DNA from: Diphasiastrum complanatum
Taxonomy: Eukaryota > Streptophyta > Lycopodiopsida > Lycopodiales > Lycopodiaceae
Assembly (NCBI GenBank): GCA_029204225.1
Contig: CM055092.1
Coordinates: 64,715,190-64,779,189, forward strand
Length of the DNA: 64,000 nucleotides
Direction of reading: 5' to 3'
Positions 21,287-34,380 of this stretch are shown here, piece by piece (position 1 is the first letter of the stretch; each line of letters begins with the position of its first letter). The position numbers and the translations under genes are program-made. The notes under the pieces are model-generated. The model saw nothing but the letters and a program-made list of their open reading frames with translations. It made no database searches and was not told where the DNA came from.

Positions 21287-21833
21287 ATGACCTTGATGAT
21301 TTTTGGAAATAAAAAATTCTTTTTCGTTTTAAAGAATTATTGCGTTTATATTTTTTGATGTATTGTGTTTTGAATTCTTTTTGATTGATTTACTATTCTT
21401 AAATTTATTTTTTAATGATTTAAAATTAAGAATTTGAAATATTTAAAATTTTTTAATATTGATAATCATTACAAAAAATTAAAATTGTAACGATTTGTCA
21501 AGTTTACAATATTTTAATTTTAAAAGTGTTATTATAATATTTTTTGTAAAAAAAATATTGTTAGAAATTTCAAGAAATGAAAAGATTTTTTAGATTTTTT
21601 TCAGGGTGATTTTAATATTTTCACAAATCATTTAATCTTGATTATTGTAAAGTAATTTTATTTGCGTTTATTTAATGTTTAAATATTTAATAAACTTACA
21701 TAGGTATAAGTAAAGATTTTAAAAAATTTAGAACTTCAAAAAATATTGATTCAAATTATTGACATAATTTAAAAAATATTTTTTTTCGTTACAAGAATTG
21801 TAATTTAAAAAACTTTTAAAATTCCAAAAAAAA
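21287..21833. other. Very AT-rich spacer
   Basis: Long A and T runs, no gene seen; separates the methyltransferase gene from the tandem array. Confidence 0.6.
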
Positions 21834-24800
21834 AACTATAACTTTTGTTTTAAGTAAGCAAAAAATATTTTTTAGATATTTTAGTGGTTGTGTATCTAAT
21901 GATTTTATTTTGAATAGTATTATTATTTAATATGAGCTAATTTTAAGTTATTTATGAAAATCTATTGACCAAATTTTTGTAGCTTGAATTATTTTCTTGC
22001 AAAATACGACATTTTTTTAACATTACAATATATATATTTGAAGCATTTTAAATTTGGATATTTTTTAAAAAAATTTAAATTTTTTAAAAAAAATGGGTCT
22101 CCAAGTCATTTCTCTTTTTTTTGGTCATCATATTCATGGTGTATTCCGACCTCCATTTCGACCCTACAAGTACCTCTAGGATCAGCTACAGAATTTGCGC
22201 CTTAAATGCTTTGATGGCGATCGGCCCAAAAATCAACAATAAAACCTACAAAACAAAAACTAGTATTGAAGTTTCCTAAGTATATTACCACAAAAAATAA
22301 TTGCAACAAACTAAATTTACACAAAGAACAACACAGATCCATATGGAATCCTATATATGCACCAAAAACTTGGATATCTATCATAGGAATAGAAGAGTTG
22401 GCTTCAGAATAGCCATTGGAATAGGCGTTGATTTAATAAATTCCATAGATCTACGTATTCCGATGGGCATTCCGACCATCTGTAAATCTGGATCTGCAAC
22501 AAAAAATTCTATAGTACCCTCATCCCTCACATGGATCTACATCACCCTAATAGAAAATAAGCCATCAAAATAGCCTTCGGAATAGCAAATCATGTAGATC
22601 CACCTATATTGATGGCCTTTCTCACCTACCTGTTACCTTAAAAAACTTTTGTGGATCTGCCGCCTCATTTGCCTCAAAATAAACCTGCACAGAAAACGTG
22701 AAGTCAATAAAACCAAAGTGCAATCACATTGAGATGGAGACTATGATGTAAGAGAAAGAGATAGTGAGAAAAAGAGATAGAGATAGAGATTACCTTACAT
22801 CCAATAATAAAATTACCTCCATCCTCCACCTTCTCTTTTTTTCTTGAGCTCACCACTTTTGATTTTCCAAGGAGTAAGTAAAGAAGAAGAGCAAGAGGAA
22901 CAAGCAAAGTGCAAGAGGAACAAACAAAGTGCAAGAGGAGGATGCAAAGAGCAATATCAATAGGAGCATTCAAATGTGAGGAGGATAAGGAGGGTGAGAA
23001 GGATAAAGAGAGTGAGGAAGTTCAACAAACAAGGGAGAGGACAAAGGCGGTAGGTACATCCCTTTATTGTGAAGATTATTAAAATATTATCTTCCTATCT
23101 CGAGTTTGGGGCATGTCCATGGTGATTTCCACTAAATTTCATGTTGTACATAAAAGGAGTGTGAGTTGAGCACATATCCTTCTAGTGTAGCTTGGATTTG
23201 AGTTAGATAGGTTCAATTATGATGACATGCAGATGTTTAGATAGCATGCAAAGTTTTATTGTATGCATGCAAGCCACATGCAATCAGTGCATGCAACATG
23301 CAAAGTAGTTTATGTGATCGACACATGTCTAGGCAGTTTTATGAGTTGACATGCAGTACATGCAACATCCATGCATGCGGTTACACATGTGGATCTATGG
23401 TAGGTGAATTAGTTCAGTTAAGTGGACTTTCCATGCAACTCCACTGTAGGAATTCGAGTCTCTCTCATGTAGGAAAAGCTGAGCATGTTTTGCTACATTG
23501 TGAATATTGAGATTTTGGTGTTTTGGACTCATTCTCTCTCTACCTGAGTTTTCTATGTTCGATTTTCTCTCTCTACCTGAGAGCAGCCTCTTTTTCCCAT
23601 ACTGAACACTTAGAATTATTTCTGACATTCATTTCTCATAGTGAAGAGTTAGATTTTTTCATCAGATGTATGCCATTGTGCTCTTGTCTTAGATTTTTTA
23701 AGCATACTCTTCTTTGATCAATCTTGTGCAATCACAACACCTCAATAAGATCCTGTAGGGTGTGTGGTGAAGTTCACACGTGCTAAAAACTTCACATTGA
23801 TAACATCACCCACTCCTCTTCTCTTTTCAAAAATGCCACAACAATGGTCAGCCATTTCAAAATTTGCAAGAAACTATCTAACCCTCGATATACATCTCAT
23901 ATTAGCTTCAGTACTCCGAGGGCTGTTTCAAGGTCCAAACTAAATTAGATTCAGTCTTCCATGGCCTGTTTCGAGGTCTATTCCAAGACCTCCACTAAAT
24001 GCTAAAATCAACTCAAAATTGTTGCATTCTAAAATCACACAATTATCAAAGATTGTCGGCTGTTATATTCCCAAACATTGTCAAAGAATATATAGTGCAT
24101 TGAACGACACTATTTTTTATCTGCTAAATTGTACTCATCTGGTTAAATGATGTCATACGTATTCAAACATCGACATTTTTGGCATCCAACTACTATTCTG
24201 GGGTGTCCAACTACTCAAAATTCTAAAATCTGTCTTTTCTCAAAAGTAGTGATTTTGAAAGATAGTAATTTTCCAAGGGATTTATTTACATATGTCCCTA
24301 TTTCCAGTACTCGAGAAAACTGGCATAGTATAGTAATGGAACTGGCAAAAACTTTGATTGTAATAAAGGCCTACGTACAAAGATCCAAAAGCAAAATAAT
24401 AAAAACTATAGCTTTTGTTTTAAGTAAGCAAAAAATATTTTTTATATATTTTAGTGGTTGTGTATCTAATGATTTTATTTTGAATAGTATTATTATTTAA
24501 TATGAGCTAATTTTAAGTTATTTATGAAAATCTATTGACCAAATTTTTGTAGCTTGAATTATTTTCTTGCAAAATACGACATTTTTTTAACATTACAATA
24601 TATTTATTTGAAGCATTTTAAATTTGGATATTTTTTAAAAAAATTGAATTTTTTTTAAAAAAATGGGTCTCCAAGTCATTTCTCTTTTTTTTGGTCATCA
24701 TATTCATGGTGTATTCCGACCTCCATTTCGACCCTACAAGTACCTCTAGGATCTGCTACAGAATTTGCGCCTTAAATGCTTTGATGGCGATCGGCCCAGA

Positions 24801-27800
24801 AATCAACAATAAAACCTACAAAACAAAAACTAGTATTGAAGTTTCCTAAGTATATTACCACAAAAAATAATTGCAACAAACTAAATTTACACAAAGAACA
24901 ACACAGATCCATATGGAATCCTATATATGCACCAAAAACTTGGATATTTATCATAGGAATAGAAGAGTTGGCTTCAGAATAGCCATTGGAATAGGCGTTG
25001 ATTTAATAAATTCCATAGATCTACGTATTCCGATGGGCATTCTGACCATCTGTAAATCTGGATCTGCAACAAAAAATTCTAGAGTACCCTCCTCCCTCAC
25101 ATGGATCTACATCACCCTAATAGAAAATAAGCCATCAAAATAGCCTTCGGAATAGCAAATCATGTAGATCCACCTATATTGATGGCCTTTCTCACCTACC
25201 TGTTACCTTAAAAAACTTTTGTGGATCTGCCGCCTCATTTGCCTCAAAATAAACCTGCATAGAAAACGTGAAGTCAATAAAACCAAAGTGCAATCACATT
25301 GAGATGGAGACTATGATGTAAGAGAAAGAGATAGTGAGAAAAAGAGATAGAGATAGAGATTACCTTACATCCAATAATAAAAAAACCTCCATCCTCCACC
25401 TTCTCTTTTTTTCTTGAGCTCACCACTTTTGATTTTCCAAGGAGTAAGTAAAGAAGAAGAGCAAGAGGAACAAGCAAAGTGCAAGAGGAACAAACAAAGT
25501 GCAAGAGGAGGATGCAAAGAGCAATATCAATAGGAGCATTCAAATGTGAGGAGGATAAGGAGGGTGAGAAGGATAAAGAGAGTGAGGAAGGTCAACAAAC
25601 AAGGGAGAGGACAAAGGCGGTAGGTACATCCCTTTATTGTGAAGATTATTAAAATATTATCTTCCTATCTCGAGTTTGGGGCCATGTCCATGGTGATTTC
25701 CACTAAATTTCATGTTGTACATAAAAGGAGTGTGAGTTGAGCACATATCCTTCTAGTGTAGCTTGGATTTGAGTTAGATAGGTTCAATTATGATGACATG
25801 CAGATGTTTAGATAGCATGCAAAGTTTTATTGTATGCATGCAAGCCACATGCAATCAGTGCATGCAACATGCAAAGTAGTTTATGTGATCGACACATGTC
25901 TAGGCAGTTTTATGAGTTGACATGCAGTACATGCAACATCCATGCATGCGGTTACACATGTGGATCTATGGTAGGTGAATTAGTTCAGTTAAGTGGACTT
26001 TCCATGCAACTCCACTGTAGGAATTCGAGTCTCTCTCATGTAGGAAAAGCTGAGCATGTTTTGCTACATTGTGAATATTGAGATTTTGGTGTTTTGGACT
26101 CATTCTCTCTCTACCTGAGTTTTCTATGTTCGATTTTCTCTCTCTACCTGAGAGCAGTCTCTTTTTCCCATACTGAACACTTAGAATTATTTCTGACATT
26201 CATTTCTCATAGTGAAGAGTTAGATTTTTTCATCAGATGTATGCCATTGTGCTCTTGTCTTAGATTTTTTAAGCATACTCTTCTTTGATCAATCTTGTGC
26301 AATCACAACACCTCAATAAGATCCTGTAGGGTGTGTGGTGAAGTTCACACGTGCTAAAAACTTCACATTGATAACATCACCCACTCCTCTTCTCTTTTCA
26401 AAAATGCCACAACAATGGTCAGCCATTTCAAAATTTGCAAGAAACTATCTAACCCTCGATATACATCTCATATTAGCTTCAGTACTCCGAGGGCTGTTTC
26501 AAGGTCCAAACTAAATTAGATTCAGTCTTCCATGGCCTGTTTCGAGGTCTATTCCAAGACCTCCACTAAATGCTAAAATCAACTCAAAATTGTTGCATTC
26601 TAAAATCACACAATTATCAAAGATTGTCGGCTGTTATATTCCCAAACATTGTCAAAGAATATATAGTGCATTGAACGACACTATTTTTTATCTGCTAAAT
26701 TGTACTCATCTGGTTAAATGATGTCATACGTATTCAAACATCGACATTTTTGGCATCCAACTACTATTCTGGGGTGTCCAACTACTCAAAATTCTAAAAT
26801 CTGTCTTTTCTCAAAAGTAGTGATTTTGAAAGATAGTAATTTTCCAAGGGATTTATTTACATATGTCCCTATTTCCAGTACTCGAGAAAACTGGCATAGT
26901 ATAGTAATGGAACTGGCAAAAACTTTGATTGTAATAAAGGCCTACGTACAAAGATCCAAAAGCAAAATAATAAAAACTATAACTTTTGTTTTAAGTAAGC
27001 AAAAAATATTTTTTATATATTTTAGTGGTTGTGTATCTAATGATTTTATTTTGAATAGTATTATTATTTAATATGAGCTAATTTTAAGTTATTTATGAAA
27101 ATCTATTGACCAAATTTTTGTAGCTTGAATTATTTTCTTGCAAAATACGACATTTTTTTAACATTACAATATATTTATTTGAAGCATTTTAAATTTGGAT
27201 ATTTTTTAAAAAAATTGAATTTTTTTTAAAAAAATGGGTCTCCAAGTCATTTCTCTTTTTTTTGGTCATCATATTCATGGTGTATTCCGACCTCCATTTC
27301 GACCCTACAAGTACCTCTAGGATCTGCTACAGAATTTGCGCCTTAAATGCTTTGATGGCGATCGGCCCAGAAATCAACAATAAAACCTACAAAACAAAAA
27401 CTAGTATTGAAGTTTCCTAAGTATATTACCACAAAAAATAATTGCAACAAACTAAATTTACACAAAGAACAACACAGATCCATATGGAATCCTATATATG
27501 CACCAAAAACTTGGATATTTATCATAGGAATAGAAGAGTTGGCTTCAGAATAGCCATTGGAATAGGCGTTGATTTAATAAATTCCATAGATCTACGTATT
27601 CCGATGGGCATTCTGACCATCTGTAAATCTGGATCTGCAACAAAAAATTCTAGAGTACCCTCCTCCCTCACATGGATCTACATCACCCTAATAGAAAATA
27701 AGCCATCAAAATAGCCTTCGGAATAGCAAATCATGTAGATCCACCTATATTGATGGCCTTTCTCACCTACCTGTTACCTTAAAAAACTTTTGTGGATCTG

Positions 27801-30800
27801 CCGCCTCATTTGCCTCAAAATAAACCTGCATAGAAAACGTGAAGTCAATAAAACCAAAGTGCAATCACATTGAGATGGAGACTATGATGTAAGAGAAAGA
27901 GATAGTGAGAAAAAGAGATAGAGATAGAGATTACCTTACATCCAATAATAAAAAAACCTCCATCCTCCACCTTCTCTTTTTTTCTTGAGCTCACCACTTT
28001 TGATTTTCCAAGGAGTAAGTAAAGAAGAAGAGCAAGAGGAACAAGCAAAGTGCAAGAGGAACAAACAAAGTGCAAGAGGAGGATGCAAAGAGCAATATCA
28101 ATAGGAGCATTCAAATGTGAGGAGGATAAGGAGGGTGAGAAGGATAAAGAGAGTGAGGAAGGTCAACAAACAAGGGAGAGGACAAAGGCGGTAGGTACAT
28201 CCCTTTATTGTGAAGATTATTAAAATATTATCTTCCTATCTCGAGTTTGGGGCCATGTCCATGGTGATTTCCACTAAATTTCATGTTGTACATAAAAGGA
28301 GTGTGAGTTGAGCACATATCCTTCTAGTGTAGCTTGGATTTGAGTTAGATAGGTTCAATTATGATGACATGCAGATGTTTAGATAGCATGCAAAGTTTTA
28401 TTGTATGCATGCAAGCCACATGCAATCAGTGCATGCAACATGCAAAGTAGTTTATGTGATCGACACATGTCTAGGCAGTTTTATGAGTTGACATGCAGTA
28501 CATGCAACATCCATGCATGCGGTTACACATGTGGATCTATGGTAGGTGAATTAGTTCAGTTAAGTGGACTTTCCATGCAACTCCACTGTAGGAATTCGAG
28601 TCTCTCTCATGTAGGAAAAGCTGAGCATGTTTTGCTACATTGTGAATATTGAGATTTTGGTGTTTTGGACTCATTCTCTCTCTACCTGAGTTTTCTATGT
28701 TCGATTTTCTCTCTCTACCTGAGAGCAGTCTCTTTTTCCCATACTGAACACTTAGAATTATTTCTGACATTCATTTCTCATAGTGAAGAGTTAGATTTTT
28801 TCATCAGATGTATGCCATTGTGCTCTTGTCTTAGATTTTTTAAGCATACTCTTCTTTGATCAATCTTGTGCAATCACAACACCTCAATAAGATCCTGTAG
28901 GGTGTGTGGTGAAGTTCACACGTGCTAAAAACTTCACATTGATAACATCACCCACTCCTCTTCTCTTTTCAAAAATGCCACAACAATGGTCAGCCATTTC
29001 AAAATTTGCAAGAAACTATCTAACCCTCGATATACATCTCATATTAGCTTCAGTACTCCGAGGGCTGTTTCAAGGTCCAAACTAAATTAGATTCAGTCTT
29101 CCATGGCCTGTTTCGAGGTCTATTCCAAGACCTCCACTAAATGCTAAAATCAACTCAAAATTGTTGCATTCTAAAATCACACAATTATCAAAGATTGTCG
29201 GCTGTTATATTCCCAAACATTGTCAAAGAATATATAGTGCATTGAACGACACTATTTTTTATCTGCTAAATTGTACTCATCTGGTTAAATGATGTCATAC
29301 GTATTCAAACATCGACATTTTTGGCATCCAACTACTATTCTGGGGTGTCCAACTACTCAAAATTCTAAAATCTGTCTTTTCTCAAAAGTAGTGATTTTGA
29401 AAGATAGTAATTTTCCAAGGGATTTATTTACATATGTCCCTATTTCCAGTACTCGAGAAAACTGGCATAGTATAGTAATGGAACTGGCAAAAACTTTGAT
29501 TGTAATAAAGGCCTACGTACAAAGATCCAAAAGCAAAATAATAAAAACTATAACTTTTGTTTTAAGTAAGCAAAAAATATTTTTTATATATTTTAGTGGT
29601 TGTGTATCTAATGATTTTATTTTGAATAGTATTATTATTTAATATGAGCTAATTTTAAGTTATTTATGAAAATCTATTGACCAAATTTTTGTAGCTTGAA
29701 TTATTTTCTTGCAAAATACGACATTTTTTTAACATTACAATATATTTATTTGAAGCATTTTAAATTTGGATATTTTTTAAAAAAATTGAATTTTTTTTAA
29801 AAAAATGGGTCTCCAAGTCATTTCTCTTTTTTTTGGTCATCATATTCATGGTGTATTCCGACCTCCATTTCGACCCTACAAGTACCTCTAGGATCTGCTA
29901 CAGAATTTGCGCCTTAAATGCTTTGATGGCGATCGGCCCAGAAATCAACAATAAAACCTACAAAACAAAAACTAGTATTGAAGTTTCCTAAGTATATTAC
30001 CACAAAAAATAATTGCAACAAACTAAATTTACACAAAGAACAACACAGATCCATATGGAATCCTATATATGCACCAAAAACTTGGATATTTATCATAGGA
30101 ATAGAAGAGTTGGCTTCAGAATAGCCATTGGAATAGGCGTTGATTTAATAAATTCCATAGATCTACGTATTCCGATGGGCATTCCGACCATCTGTAAATC
30201 TGGATCTGCAACAAAAAATTCTATAGTACCCTCGTCCCTCACATGGATCTACATCACCCTAATAGAAAATAAGCCATCAAAATAGCCTTCGGAATAGCAA
30301 ATCATGTAGATCCACCTATATTGATGGCCTTTCTCACCTACCTGTTACCTTAAAAAACTTTTGTGGATCTGCCGCCTCATTTGCCTCAAAATAAACCTGC
30401 ATAGAAAACGTGAAGTCAATAAAACCAAAGTGCAATCACATTGAGATGGAGACTATGATGTAAGAGAAAGAGATAGTGAGAAAAAGAGATAGAGATAGAG
30501 ATTACCTTACATCCAATAATAAAAAAACCTCCATCCTCCACCTTTTTTTTTTTCTTGAGCTCACCACTTTTGATTTTCCAAGGAGTAAGTAAAGAAGAAG
30601 AGCAAGAGGAACAAGCAAAGTGCAAGAGGAACAAACAAAGTGCAAGAGGAGGATGCAAAGAGCAATATCAATAGGAGCATTCAAATGTGAGGAGGATAAG
30701 GAGGGTGAGAAGGATAAAGAGAGTGAGGAAGGTCAACAAACAAGGGAGAGGACAAAGGCGGTAGGTACATCCCTTTATTGTGAAGATTATTAAAATATTA

Positions 30801-32106
30801 TCTTCCTATCTCGAGTTTGGGGCCATGTCCATGGTGATTTCCACTAAATTTCATGTTGTACATAAAAGGAGTGTGAGTTGAGCACATATCCTTCTAGTGT
30901 AGCTTGGATTTGAGTTAGATAGGTTCAATTATGATGACATGCAGATGTTTAGATAGCATGCAAAGTTTTATTGTATGCATGCAAGCCACATGCAATCAGT
31001 GCATGCAACGTGCAAAGTAGTTTATGTGATCGACACATGTCTAGGCAGTTTTATGAGTTGACATGCAGTACATGCAACATCCATGCATGCGGTTACACAT
31101 GTGGATCTATGGTAGGTGAATTAGTTCAGTTAAGTGGACTTTCCATGCAACTCCACTGTAGGAATTCGAGTCTCTCTCATGTAGGAAAAGCTGAGCATGT
31201 TTTGCTACATTGTGAATATTGAGATTTTGGTGTTTTGGACTCATTCTCTCTCTACCTGAGTTTTCTATGTTCAATTTTCTCTCTCTACCTGAGAGCAGCC
31301 TCTTTTTCCCATAATGAACACTTATAATTATTTCTGACATTCATTTCTCATAGTGAAGAGTTAGATTTTTTCATCAGATGTATGCCATTGTGCTCTTGTC
31401 TTAGATTTTTTAAGCATACTCTTCTTTGATCAATCTTGTGCAATCACAACACCTCAATAAGATCCTGTAGGGTGTGTGGTGAAGTTCACACGTGCTAAAA
31501 ACTTCACATTGATAACATCACCCACTCCTCTTCTCTTTTCAAAAATGCCACAACAATGGTCAGCCATTTCAAAATTTGCAAGAAACTATCTAACCCTCGG
31601 TATACATCTCATATTAGCTTCAGTACTCCGAGGGCTGTTTCAAGGTCCAAACTAAATTAGATTCAGTCTTCCATGGCCTGTTTCGAGGTCTATTCCAAGA
31701 CCTCCAATAAATGCTAAAATCAACTCAAAATTGTTGCATTCTAAAATCACACAATTATCAAAGATTGTCGGCTGTTATATTCCCAAACATTGTCAAAGAA
31801 TATATAGTGCATTGAACGACACTATTTTTTATCTGCTAAATTGTACTCATCTGGTTAAATGATGTCATACGTATTCAAACATCGACATTTTTGGCATCCA
31901 ACTACTACTCTGGGGTGTCCAACTACTCAAAATTCTAAAATTTGTCTTTTCTCAAAAGTAGTGATTTTGAAAGATAGTAATTTTCCAAGGGATTTATTTA
32001 CATATGTCCCTATTTCCAGTACTCGAGAAAACTGGCATAGTATAGTAATGGAACTGGCAAAAACTTTGATTGTAATAAAGGCCTACGTACAAAGAAGCAA
32101 AATAAT
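21834..32106. repeat. Four-copy tandem array of a 2.57-kb unit
   Basis: Landmarks recur with a 2570-2571-bp period: AAAAACTATA(A/G)CTTTTG at 21834, 24401, 26972 and 29543; the last copy ends near 32106 with a 6-bp loss. Copies are nearly identical. Copies 1 and 4 share variants (ATTCCGACCATC, CTATAGTACCCTC) that differ in copies 2 and 3 (ATTCTGACCATC, CTAGAGTACCCTC), an A-B-B-A pattern. The unit holds a purine-rich block, a cluster of TGCATGCA-type motifs and CTCTCTCTACCTGAG repeats. Short ORFs recur only because the DNA recurs; none has a domain. No LTR ends, primer site or transposase seen. Confidence 0.95.
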
Positions 32107-33000
32107 TGATCAAAAATACCTTGAACTCCTCAATGAAGTACTCTTTTGCAATTGATTATACAAAATTAGATTTTGATCAAGCAGATTATGTCGATCCTTG
32201 TTGTTTTCATTAATTTAGGAGTATTGAAGAGGTTAGCCATGTAATGAACCACATAGGCATGGATGTAATAACAAGATTACAGTTGGCTTTGCTCCAAACA
32301 ATGAGGAATTTAGACTCTATCTTGAATTTATACATCGAGATGCTTGGAACTGCCATAGATCACCATCATATTTATGAATGACTTCTAACCATATGAGCGT
32401 AACATTATTTTCATGTTGTGAGATATTATGCCATACTTTGCCAATGACACATGGTGACTAGATGATCACAAGTGACCTTAGTGTAGAAGGAATCTTGAAG
32501 AATTTGAATGTTTAGGCATTTTGATCAAAAACGCCTTATTCTTGATCCCCTCAATGATGTACTATTTTGATTGTACAAAATTGGATCTAAAAGTAGAATA
32601 TTATGCAAATCTCAGTTTTCATTAGTTTCAGAGAAATGAAGAGCGAGGCTAGCCTTGTACTGATGCACATAGGCATGGATCGGATATCTAGGATTCGATC
32701 CATGCCTATGTGCATCATTACATGGCTTGCCTCGCTCTTCACAAGATTGCAGTTGGCCTTGTCACAAAAAATGAGCATGGATCACAATGTTGCAGTTGGC
32801 CTTTTCACAAATAATGAGTAGGGATTTAACTAGACCTATTTTAGATTTATACGTCATCGAGATGCTTGGAACTGCCGGCACCATAGATCACCATCATATT
32901 TATCCAAGTAATTGCCATACAACTAATTATAAGCTAGGGGTGAACAATATTGTTTGTCAAAAAAATTGATTTAATTTATCTTGTATTGCTAAATTCAAGA
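32107..33000. repeat. Direct duplication block (about 32110-32380 and 32516-32910)
   Basis: Shared landmarks: TGATCAAAAA..CCTT near 32107 and 32522, CACATAGGCATGGAT at 32251 and 32667, ACAAGATT(A/G)CAGTTGGC, and GATGCTTGGAACTGCC at 32339 and 32862. No coding features. Confidence 0.65.
32638..32740. repeat. Long hairpin, 45-bp arms
   Basis: Left arm 32638-32682 begins GAAGAGCGAGGCTAGCC; right arm 32696-32740 is its complement with 3 mismatches in 45; the loop is 13 bases. It arose within the duplicated block, which carries only one arm at 32220-32260. Could be a foldback insertion, an inversion scar, or a source of small RNA. Confidence 0.8.
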
Positions 33001-33127
33001 GACTAGTTGCATTGGATTCAAAATTAGTAATTATAAACATGTATTGTATTCATCTCAGTGTATTCAATTAGTTTGTTTTATGTATTGCTGATCATTTCTA
33101 ATTTTGTGTTCCATCCATTGTCAACCA

Positions 33128-33690
33128 TCAAGGTGCACTGATGCAAATGGCGAGTTCACGTTCCTCTTCTCTAGATGATGAGGCAAGACCATCACATATT
33201 GGATCAGAGGCCTGGCTATACCAGAGAATATCATGCCCATGTACACGATGTAAGTATGCACTGCGATGAGAGCGACATATTACTATATCACACGTTCGTA
33301 TGCATGGACAGATTGAGAGAGAGTTATAATTTATGTGGCAGCCCGAAGTCAGTTCTTCGGTGAGTTCTGATTTGCAAAGCACTTTGTATTGCTAAAAAAC
33401 ATGATTGCATGCACTCTTACCATGTATGTAATTGGCGTTCTTCACGATTGGAGGAATATTTTGTTGTTTTTGACTGTTGTTGCGCTTGTATTGTGTAGGA
33501 TGATGACTCGCACTTACATGACTATCAAAGAATTCAACCAGATGTTGCCATGCAATCCGCAAGATTCAGACGTGCAAGCGCTCGAGAGCCACCACTTTCC
33601 TCGCATACACCGCCCCTGGATATGTCCCAAGGAGACACAATACATGGGGATGTGCCATTCACAGCGCATGATCACGAGGGGGACATGGAT
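33128..33690 (+). pseudogene. CACTA-like (TNP2) transposase N-terminal remnant, interrupted by copia
   Basis: A plus frame reads DDEARPSHIGSEAWLYQRIS then CPCTRC, the C-P-C-x-x-C hallmark of the transposase-associated domain of En/Spm proteins. A good donor GTAAGTATGC follows, and after an acceptor near 33499 (TTGTGTAG) the frame reads DDDSHLHDYQRIQPDV and on to DHEGDMD. A copia element is inserted here; the frame resumes at 39686 as DDMMDAFFDEF. Assignment is from the cysteine motif only. Confidence 0.4.
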
Positions 33691-34380
33691 TGTGAAAAGT
33701 ACAATACTAAGGACCATAAATGGATCTTTGAATGATCCACAAGGTGATTGTATGCTTGTTAAACAATCTATCAGAAACTAGTCATCAGAAAACAAGATCT
33801 AGTTTAGCAGCTTGATAGGAAACAAGTAGAGAAATCAAAGCATTGATCAAATAGTCTAATCCAACTCCACACGTGTGGAAATAAGGCTGTAGTACGGCCT
33901 GTAGACAGTGTTTACAAAGTGCCAAAGCTGGGTTTCATTGGAAAAATAGAGTAATCACCATACAATGAGAGGAAACTCGAGATTCTCTTTGAGGCTCCAA
34001 AAAGTTTCTATCTTCTCACTATGGAGAATGGAAATACATAGTAAAACACACTTCCTTTGCAAAGTTAGGTGAAAATCTAGCATGTAATAAGGAAGTAGAC
34101 TCCACTTTCTTGCCCTAATGTGAAAACCCTAGTCTAGATCCAAGAGTCATGCTTGGTAGGTGCATGGTAGGTACAAATCTCATCATAAATCATGGTCTAG
34201 ATCCTACAAAGTAGGAATCACTACCAAATAGACACAACCACTCCTCTTGACTCGTGGTAACCTACTTTAGGTGTGTATGTACAAGTGGCACTTTGGCCAT
34301 TCAAGTAACCAACAAACAATATTGGCAAAATGTACAATATTCTACATGGCTAGATTTGCCAATGTAGGCAATTTTTCACA
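33691..34380 (-). repeat. 3' LTR of the copia element
   Basis: 690 bp on the low-coordinate side, TG...CA ends (TGTGAAAAGT ... TTTTTCACA). Differs from its partner at few positions, including a 1-base length difference. Confidence 0.95.

Noticed and set aside
22202-31340. Recurrent 60-117-codon ORFs in the tandem array
   Set aside because: They recur only because the DNA unit recurs; overlapping frames on both strands, no domains, no splice context.
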